Below, in pieces: positions 37,340-64,000 of a stretch of DNA of 64,000 nucleotides (positions within the stretch are counted from its first letter, which is position 1; each line of letters opens with the position of its first letter). Both the position numbers and the translations under genes were made by a program. Location of the stretch: NCBI GenBank assembly GCA_030847615.1, contig JAUMIR010000001.1, positions 164,955,001 through 165,019,000 on the forward strand. Direction: 5' to 3'. The stretch is from Gambelia wislizenii. Its lineage: Eukaryota; Chordata; Lepidosauria; Squamata; Crotaphytidae. The notes beneath the pieces are model-generated. The model was not told where the DNA came from, did not search any database, and saw nothing but the letters and a program-made list of their open reading frames with translations.

Positions 37340-37382
37340 GAAGTTGAAGGCTTTCGCAGCTGGCGTCCATAGATTTATTTTT
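37340..37382 (-). mobile_element. Penelope-like element tail scrap
   Basis: gtgaagttgaaggctttcgc followed by cgtccatagattta matches the end of the Penelope-like element at 32218. Confidence 0.45.
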
Positions 37383-37399
37383 TACTAACAGGCAGCATG

Positions 37400-37961
37400 G
37401 GTTTCCCTAGAACAAGTCACAAGACTAATTTTCTCTCCCTCTCCCTTGAGTTTACTTACAATTTTGACAAGGTATGTTATTTTTTGCACACAAGCTGGTA
37501 AAAATGTAGGCTAGATAATGCTACTGTTAAGTGGATTTGTAGCTTGTTGATAGATCAAATGTGAAAAGTGCTCACCAATGGTTCCTCCATCTTGGAAAGA
37601 AGTGACAAATGGGGTGCCTCAGGGTTCTATCCTGGGCCCAGTGTTGTTCAAAATCTTTATAAACGACCTGGCAGAAGGAATAGAGGGCACACTCATCAAA
37701 TTTCCAGATGACACCAAATTAGGATGAGTAACTAATACCTTATAAAACAGAATCAGGACTCATGATGACCTTAACAGATTGAACTGGGCCAATAATAACA
37801 CAATCTATTTCGTTAGGAAAAAATGTACGGCACTGCAAGAAAAAGTCAGGTGTAAAAATAAGGGATGGTGAAACCTGGCTTGACAGTAGTATGTTGGAAA
37901 GGGATCTAGGGTTTTAGTAGAACACAAGAACAAATCAACAGTGTGATAAAACAATCAAAAA

Positions 37962-38001
<40 letters not shown>

Positions 38002-38575
38002 AGCCAAAGCTGTTCCAGATTGCATCCAGTATAGTGTCCAGATTAAGGAAAATAATAGTACTACTCTTTTGCTTTGGTCAGACCTCAGCTACAGTACTCT
38101 ATTCAGTTTGGGGCACCGCAGTTTAAGGATTTTGACAAGCTAAAGCATCACCTAGGTGGATGACAAAGATAGTGAATGGTTGGGAAACAAAGTCCTACGA
38201 GGAACCACTGAGTGGTTTGCATATGCTTAGTCTGGAGAAGAGATGTTTGAGAGGTGAAATAGCTATCTTCAAGTATCTGTCACATGGAAAATGGAGAAAG
38301 CTTATTTTTTGTTGCTTCACAAAGTAGGACCCAAATCAGTGGATTCAAATCACAAGAAAAGAGATTTTAATTAAATAGCAGGAAGGAACTTCTTAATGTC
38401 TCAACACCAGAACAGACAGTTTTGGACCTGAGGTGCTCTCTCTCTCACTGAAGGTTGGATTGCTATCTGTGCTGGATGCTTAGCTGTGGATCCCTTCCTT
38501 TGGCTGGGGTTTAGCCTGAAATGGCCTTTGGATTCTTCCCAACTCTAAAACGCTATGATTTTGTTCAACTGAAGA
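37400..38575 (+). mobile_element. CR1 LINE 3' part
   Basis: The frame around 37615 reads [20 protein letters not shown] and [10 protein letters not shown], the conserved end of the CR1 reverse transcriptase. The 3'UTR-like part ends in a ccaactctaaaacgctatga block near 38560. A (GAAA)n expansion at 37958-38000 breaks it. Confidence 0.8.
37958..38000. repeat. (GAAA)n microsatellite
   Basis: About ten AAGA units. Confidence 0.9.
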
Positions 38576-38647
38576 GGTATTGTTCCTGCTGTGTCTTGTG
38601 TAGAAAGCAGCAGATCAGCCTGTGGCCAATTTACTAATCTGCTAAAG

Positions 38648-39027
38648 CAGTGGCTCTTAACCCTTTCTTTACCAGGGACCCCCTTTAAATATCTTTTGTT
38701 GCCACAGACGCCCAAGACTCAACGCAAGATTTAAAACAACAACAGCAATAACACCTAATAATACACCATCCATTAAACCTTCTCTCAGAGGCACTAGAGG
38801 GGGAAGGAAGGGTTTTCTACTGATTCTTCCTGCAAGTTTGTGGCTGGAGTGGATTGAATGGCAATGTGCAGGCTGAGCCAGCCAGCTAGCCTTTGCCTTG
38901 GCTCCTGTCATGTGGCCACTCTACTGCAGGCAGGAGGTAGGCCAAACAGCCTATAAGCCTTTGCAGACCCCCTGTGAGGACATCATGGACCCTGGGGGGT
39001 CCCCGGACCATAGGTTAAGAACCACTG
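38648..39027 (+). mobile_element. complete non-autonomous hAT element (SPIN-like ends)
   Basis: The ends are CAGTGGCTCTTAACCC and aggttaagaaccactg. The 8-bp duplication TGCTAAAG is perfect (38640-38647 and 39028-39035). The 380-bp body is non-coding and shared with 58134. Perfect duplication suggests a comparatively late insertion. Confidence 0.9.
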
Positions 39028-39345
39028 TGCTAAAGGATGTTATTGAAATAGCCATGTGGCAGATACTTCTCACAAACCCTAACTACCCTGTTGCCTCTCT
39101 TGTAAAAGATGCATCCAACACAATTATGGTCTCCAACAGAAAATCAGAGGATGCCGTCCCTTCCTGATTCTAACTTGAGGAAGAAGCCGAGTAGGAAGGG
39201 GTGTGGCTGGGGTTCTCTGGATCCAGACTGAGGCTACTTTTCCTTCCAGCGCTAACCACAATTAGTTTGCCACATTTTATGATTGTACAAGTTATGATTA
39301 TGATTTTATGGTTGTACAAGTTACAAATTATGATTTGTTTATATC

Positions 39346-39351
39346 TTTAAT
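39346..39351 (-). terminator. MTO1: candidate MTO1 poly(A) signal
   Basis: ATTAAA on the minus strand, about 125 bp after the MTO1 stop codon. It is the nearest common hexamer; transcript data would decide. Confidence 0.4.
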
Positions 39352-39475
39352 GGATAGCAATTACAGACATAAATACTTATATAGTATGGAAACCATAGGT
39401 TCCAAGAATACAAATAACGTGTTCAATGGCTTTTCCTCAAAAAGTATTGTTCACTTCAGCAGCTTGGGACTTTCT

Positions 39476-58921
<19,446 letters not shown>

Positions 58922-59057
58922 CTGAGGAGAAAAGCATAAAGTGAAACAGAGCAAAATCTACTTCAACTGCTGGTCTAATTACAGAGAAAGTAGCATCTTC
59001 CTGTCTTGCACTCTAAAGGATGTGGAAATATATAGGCTATTATAGAGACACTTTCAA

Positions 59058-59585
59058 GAAAATAATAATAATAAATAAAGGTTTATTTATATCCCACCTC
59101 TCCCATCAGGATCGGGGCAGCAAACATCATATAAAACATTGAACAATATCCAGGTTGCTTACCTGTAACCACAGATCTTCGAATGGTCTTCTGTGAATTC
59201 ACACAGCTGGGTTATTCCCGCGCCTGCAAAACTGAGTGCTCTGCGCTGGCGCAGGAATAACCCAGCTCTGTGGATTCACAGAGACAAAGAAGAAGGTGTT
59301 AAAATGACATCATTAAAGCAACTATACAGTAATAATTTTTAAAATATAAAATACAAATATTAAAATAATCTTAAAATAGAGAAAAGCATAAAATGGAGTA
59401 TAAAGAGTAGCAAGTGGAGAGTAGCAAAATGGCAGCCGAGCATCCAGCCTAATCTCGGAAGGCCTGCCGGAAGAGATCCACCTTAACTGCCTTCTTAAAA
59501 GAACCCAGATCATCAAGGTGTTGGATCTCCTCCAGCAGGCCATTCCAAAAGTCAAGGAAAGGAACGGAACATCATTTTTCTGCAT
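59058..59585 (-). mobile_element. LINE 3' end (L2/CR1-like), split by a hairpin element
   Basis: Reading on the minus strand: gttcttttaagaaggcagtt, aaggtggatctcttccgg, caggccttccgagattagg, then a tttatttatatcccacc-type tail on the plus side (59080-59110). The hairpin at 59152-59290 lies inside it. Confidence 0.55.
59160..59285. mobile_element. hairpin element with about 38-bp arms
   Basis: Left arm tgtgaattcacacagctggg..ttattcccgcgcctgc; right arm gcgcaggaataacccagc..tctgtggattcacag. The loop is about aaaactgagtgctctgcgctg. Almost perfect pairing suggests a young foldback element. Confidence 0.6.
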
Positions 59586-59738
59586 AATATCACACGAAGC
59601 CCTAAAGGATTTGATAACTACTATTTAAAGTCACCATCTCACATTTCATTTTCATTCATCTTTTGTTTAAAGAGAGGAAACCCAGAAATGAATGTGCAAA
59701 TTCTTCTGTCTGAACATATTTTATTGTTTGTCCAACTC

Positions 59739-60404
59739 TGTTTTCGGAAATGTCAGGGATGATGGGAGTTGTAGCTCTTCACCTCTGGCTCAAACTCACC
59801 ACCTTGTTATGCAGCAGAGCCAACCAGCTTAGATCAGTGGTTAATGCTTTTCTCCAAAGCAGCAGAGTTTCAGAGAATAGGCTGAAGATCCTGACAAACT
59901 CTCCAAGCCTTCTCACTCTTCTCCAGGTGTCTCCAGAACGTCTCCAGGATTCACTCAGGCAACTCAGTAGTTTTATATAAAACCTACTTTATTCTTCTAT
60001 ATAAATATACTATATGGTCAACAAATCACAATCTCTATACACTACACCCCCTCTACTCCACCACAATACATTGGCAAACATTGCAATTTTATAGCCATTG
60101 TTTATCACCACCCACTAGTTAGTTTCCACCCAGTGGGTGTGTACTTCCATTCTGATTGGTCCACATAGTTCCACCCATGCTTAAGACCAACCCATGTATT
60201 TCAACATTTCACCTTGTACACTTAATGATTCTCAGGTGTTTCCAATCTGCATTCAGTACCTCTGTCCTTGGCTCTCAGGCCTTCTAGATTACATTAGCAG
60301 TTTCACCTGTGTAGCCCCATATTTGCTCTTGCTTAGTCATTGTGACTTTCACATACATATTTTATTTCTTTCACTGTATGTCCCATGTTGCATTTTCCTT
60401 AACA
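59739..60404 (-). mobile_element. 3' LTR of a Ty1/copia element (predicted)
   Basis: On the minus strand the LTR would start TGTTAAGGAAAATGC right after the purine run ggaggggat (60405-60413) and end ccgaaaaca at 59739. TGTT..AACA ends fit an LTR. It contains TATA-like and AATAAAG motifs around 59965-60010. The left end is a prediction, because the 5' LTR is outside the window and cannot be compared. Confidence 0.6.
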
Positions 60405-60435
60405 ATCCCCTCCGAAATAAAATATTGTATGTGTC

Positions 60436-63400
60436 TTACAATGTCATTCCAACCATTTGTGTCAGCCTTTCATGTTTTTCTGCTGTCAATGCTTTTGTGA
60501 ACAAATCTGCTATGTTGTGTTGTGTTTCTATATATCTCAATTCTATTTCACCCTTCTGAACCATGTCTCGCACATTTTGATATCTTACACCAACATATTT
60601 TGTTCTGTTCTTCAAACTTTCAGTTTCAGCCATCGCTATGCATGACTGTGAATCTTCCAGAATTTCCACTGGTATCTTGTAACTTTCATTTAAATCATTT
60701 AACAATTGCTTAATCCACTGTACCTCATTTACTATCTCATTCAAAGCAGCGAATTCTGCTTCTGTTGTGCTTAACGCTACATTAGTTTGTTTTCTACTTC
60801 TCCAAACTATTGGACTTTCACTATATTTAATTATCATTCCTGTAACTGACTTCTTGTCTCCTAATTCGGATGCAAATGAACTGTCTACATAACAATCTAG
60901 ATCTGAACTACTGCTTCTTATTATCAATTTCCTATCTAAGGTTCCTTTTAAATATCTCAATAAATGTTTTACCGCTGTCCAGTCTTCAATTTTTGGATCA
61001 TTAACCCTTCTAGACAATACATTTACAGCATAAGAAATGTCTGGTCTGGTGTGGCAAGATATGAATTGTAAAGATCCTATTATACTTCTGAAAAAAGTCT
61101 TGTCCTCAAACGCTCTAGTTGTTTCCTCAGACACAAAACCAGTTGTCATTGGAGCTCTTACTATTTTTGCATTCTGTAATCCACACTTTTCAATCAGTCT
61201 TTCGATTTTATTTCTCTGACTTAATAAACAATGTCCTTCTTCTGTCCATTCAACACAAATACCTAAATAAGACTTCAATACACCTAAGTCCTTCAAAACA
61301 AACTTCTTAGACAATTCTCTTTTTACTGACTCAATTTCCTGTTTTGACTTTGCTGCTACGCACAAATCATCTACATAAATCACTAATACTATGTCTCCTT
61401 TTGTATAAACACAAGCATCTGCAATGCTCCTCTTGTAACCTAGCTTAACTAGCTCATCATTGATGCACAGATTCCACGCTCTGGCACTTTGTTTTAAACC
61501 ATACAACGCTTTCTTTAATTTATATACTCTCTGACTACCATTTTCTTCAAAACCTTGTGGCTGTTCCATAAAAATTTCTTCATTCAAAACCGCATTCAAG
61601 TAAGCTGTTTCAAAATCAAAATGCTCTACAATTAAATTCCTTTTTGCTGCTACAGCTAGAACCATCCTCAGACTTTCTGGCTTTGCAGTTGGAGAATATG
61701 TCTTATCATAGTTCTCATACTGCTGTTGTGCAAAACCCTTAGCCACTAACCTAGCTTTATATTTGATACTTCCATCTGGCATTTCTTTCCTTTTGTATAC
61801 CCATTTACAACCAATTACTTTCTTGTCTTTGGGTCTGTCAACAATTTCAAAAACATCTTTATTTACCAGGCAACCAAACTCATTATCCATTGCATCAAAC
61901 CATCTTTCCTGTTCTTCACTAGAATAACTTTCCAATTCTTCAAAACTTTCAGGCTCCTCTACTGCTAAACAAGCTCTTGCCTTTGTCACAACAAACCTAT
62001 CTGGAGGCTTTCTAACTCTATGACTACGCCTGGGAATAAAATCTGCTGTTCTGTCTCTTTCATCCTCACTTTCTCTACTGGGAGTTGTAGTTCTATGACT
62101 AAATCTCTTGTCTTCAGTCATTCGAGTAGTAGTAGGCCTAGATGCTATCTCATCATCAGAAGAACTACCACTGCTGCTAGGTGATGCTTCCTGCTTAACT
62201 GTAACCCCTCCGTTTCCTGAGGTTGGTTCAGTTTGTGCTTCTGGCTCATTTGAACTCCCTAACCTCAAAAACACTTCTTTATTGGCATGCAGTTTGTCCC
62301 AACCAGCATGTCTCTCAAAATTTGCAGACCTAGAATACTGCACTTGTTTTCCATCCAAATGAAACTTGTAGCTATTTCCAGAATACCCCAAAAACCTAAG
62401 CCTTTTGCTTTTGGGTTCTCCTTTCCTCCTGAAACAAGCAGGTGTGTAAACATGAGCAAATTGTCCAAAAACCCTTAAGTACTTGTAATTTGGCATTCTC
62501 CCATACAATACCCTGTAGGGAATGTCTTCAATTTCTGAATGATACAATCTGTTACTGATATGTATTGCAGTCAAAGTTGCTTCTGCCCAAAAACTATCTT
62601 TCACCCCTGCATCTGCCATCATACAAGCAGTAATTCTTTTTATATCTTGTATTTTCTTCTCTGCTAACCCATCCTCACTAGGACAAGCAGGGTTTGTAGT
62701 TTCATGCCTTATTCCCACCTTTTGAAACCAGTTAAACAATTGATTATTTAAAAATTCTCCTCCTCTATCAGTAATGATGGTGCCTACTCTGCTATCAAAT
62801 TGTCTTTCCACCATTCTTACCCATGCTTTTAAACTTTGCCCAGCGTCAGATTTGTTTTTCATTATTCTCACAAATGCAAATCTTGTATACCTATCAACAA
62901 ATACTAGGAAATACTTGCTTCCCCCTAAGGACAAGCAATTAGCTTGGGCAACATCTGCATGTACATACTGAAATGGTCTTTGAGCAATTCTTTTTGTTTT
63001 CTTAGCTACTGGAAAAGCTCTGACCTTTACCTGTTGACATACCGTACAATCTAAGTGGTTTTTGCATTCAGCAACTTTTAAATCTGGACACATACTGATT
63101 AAATGCTTTAAACATTTGAAGCTCGCATGGCCGAATTTTCTGTGAAGCTCGTGTATGCAGTCTCTGTGGATTGGAATATTTTCTATGTTATTAGCTTCTT
63201 CAACCCTGTATCTATCAATATTGTCCTCCAAATAATAAATTTTGTCCTTTTTCAAACCTATGCCACGCAATTCCCCATTCAGTTTTATCTTACACATGTT
63301 CTTTTCAAAGATGACTGTGTAGTCTCTTTCTGTTAATCTGCTTACTGATAACAAATTATTTTCTAACTCCTTTACATGTAAGACATCATTAAAATTCTCT

Positions 63401-64000
63401 TTTAGCCCTGGAATGTACACAGTACCCATTTGATTTACAGTACTTAGCTCTTTCCCGTCAGCCAAAACTACAGCATTTACATTAGCTGATTTTCTATTAC
63501 TTATTAAATTTATATCATTACACATCAAAGATGTGGATCCTGAATCAATTAGCCATTTAGAATTTGCATTTTGTTTTTCCTTAATCATGGTTACAACCCC
63601 CTTTTTATTACCACTGTCCCTCAAAAATGGAGGTCTGGACTGTTTTTGATACTGCCGCGGCTGCCATCTGCTCTCTGCTTGCTTGCGTCTCTCAGCTGCA
63701 AAATGTTTACAATGTCTCTGCAGATGACCAATCTTCTTACAATAAAAGCACCTCCGTTGCTCCCTTGTAGAGGCTGCTTCCTCCTGCGTTCGCCAGACAG
63801 GAGTTGTTTGTTGTTTTGGCACAGTCTTTAAGCTTGCTGAGTCACCCTGCTCAGACATTCTTCTCTGGTTCTCTTCCAGTATTCTGGCCACAATTAAGTC
63901 TCTATTAAGCTCAGCTTCTGGCAGGTTCTGCAAGCTTTTCGTTATGTTGTCCCACGAAGAGTCTAGCGATTCTACTAAAATGTAGCATTGCTGCTCTTTG
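60436..64000 (-). CDS. Ty1/copia gag-pol polyprotein (open to window edge)
   Basis: A single open frame of at least 1188 codons without a stop. Numbering residues from the TTG at 63933: the end of Gag with a CCHC knuckle (CFYCKKIGHLQRHC, 62-75), aspartic protease (DSGST, 130), integrase with its HHCC zinc site (about 261-299) and D326, D389, E425 of the DDE core, reverse transcriptase (from about 675; YVDD at 853-856), and RNase H near the C-terminus. The order protease, integrase, RT, RNase H is copia, not gypsy or retroviral. No frame damage is visible, so the insertion may be recent or active. The N-terminal part of Gag, the primer-binding site and the 5' LTR lie beyond 64000. It has the same orientation as MTO1. 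Confidence 0.93.
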   Translation of the reverse strand, partial: KEQQCYILVESLDSSWDNITKSLQNLPEAELNRDLIVARILEENQRRMSEQGDSASLKTVPKQQTTPVWRTQEEAASTREQRRCFYCKKIGHLQRHCKHFAAERRKQAESRWQPRQYQKQSRPPFLRDSGNKKGVVTMIKEKQNANSKWLIDSGSTSLMCNDINLISNRKSANVNAVVLADGKELSTVNQMGTVYIPGLKENFNDVLHVKELENNLLSVSRLTERDYTVIFEKNMCKIKLNGELRGIGLKKDKIYYLEDNIDRYRVEEANNIENIPIHRDCIHELHRKFGHASFKCLKHLISMCPDLKVAECKNHLDCTVCQQVKVRAFPVAKKTKRIAQRPFQYVHADVAQANCLSLGGSKYFLVFVDRYTRFAFVRIMKNKSDAGQSLKAWVRMVERQFDSRVGTIITDRGGEFLNNQLFNWFQKVGIRHETTNPACPSEDGLAEKKIQDIKRITACMMADAGVKDSFWAEATLTAIHISNRLYHSEIEDIPYRVLYGRMPNYKYLRVFGQFAHVYTPACFRRKGEPKSKRLRFLGYSGNSYKFHLDGKQVQYSRSANFERHAGWDKLHANKEVFLRLGSSNEPEAQTEPTSGNGGVTVKQEASPSSSGSSSDDEIASRPTTTRMTEDKRFSHRTTTPSRESEDERDRTADFIPRRSHRVRKPPDRFVVTKARACLAVEEPESFEELESYSSEEQERWFDAMDNEFGCLVNKDVFEIVDRPKDKKVIGCKWVYKRKEMPDGSIKYKARLVAKGFAQQQYENYDKTYSPTAKPESLRMVLAVAAKRNLIVEHFDFETAYLNAVLNEEIFMEQPQGFEENGSQRVYKLKKALYGLKQSARAWNLCINDELVKLGYKRSIADACVYTKGDIVLVIYVDDLCVAAKSKQEIESVKRELSKKFVLKDLGVLKSYLGICVEWTEEGHCLLSQRNKIERLIEKCGLQNAKIVRAPMTTGFVSEETTRAFEDKTFFRSIIGSLQFISCHTRPDISYAVNVLSRRVNDPKIEDWTAVKHLLRYLKGTLDRKLIIRSSSSDLDCYVDSSFASELGDKKSVTGMIIKYSESPIVWRSRKQTNVALSTTEAEFAALNEIVNEVQWIKQLLNDLNESYKIPVEILEDSQSCIAMAETESLKNRTKYVGVRYQNVRDMVQKGEIELRYIETQHNIADLFTKALTAEKHERLTQMVGMTL

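Overview
This window is vertebrate nuclear DNA, most probably from a squamate reptile (iguanian-like lizard). The genes have long introns with GT-AG borders. The repeat mixture is typical of lizards: CR1, L1, L2/CR1-like and RTE/Bov-B-like LINEs, tRNA-derived SINEs (one family with a Bov-B-type 3' tail), Penelope-like elements, SPIN-like hAT elements, Tigger-like TA-flanked MITEs and a Ty1/copia retrotransposon. Species was not determined.

Three genes are supported: the last coding exon of SLC17A5 (sialin, + strand, 1910-2047), the complete EEF1A1 gene (translation elongation factor 1 alpha, + strand, exon 1 at 19218, stop codon at 24005) and the 3' nine coding exons of MTO1 (mitochondrial tRNA U34-modifying enzyme, - strand, stop at 39476, most upstream visible exon at 58921). 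From memory of the human map, SLC17A5 -> EEF1A1 -> <- MTO1 is the same order and relative orientation as human 6q13, so this is a conserved synteny block. EEF1A1 and MTO1 are convergent, with about 15 kb of repeat-filled DNA between their stop codons.

Layout: 1-1909 is the last SLC17A5 intron; 2048-18780 is intergenic DNA dominated by old repeats (hAT, Tigger-like MITEs, SINEs, CR1, a twin-primed L1, a GATA/GACA/C-rich satellite cluster); about 18780-20200 is the CpG-rich EEF1A1 promoter; 19218-24283 is EEF1A1; 24284-27200 is repeat-poor; 27220-39300 is a LINE graveyard (L2/CR1-like LINE with a Penelope-like element inside it, and two CR1 copies); 39476-58921 is MTO1, whose largest visible intron carries a three-level nested insertion (L1, then an APE-type LINE, then CR1); 59739-64000 is a Ty1/copia element whose 3.56-kb gag-pol frame is open to the window edge.

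The genes are housekeeping genes for lysosomal sialic acid export, cytosolic translation elongation and mitochondrial tRNA modification; they are not an operon or pathway. No undescribed multi-gene system was found. The most notable items are the open copia element in sense orientation beside MTO1, the nested retrotransposons with readable target-site duplications, and several TIR-bearing MITE families with exact TSDs. All family names come from motif recognition, not from a database search.
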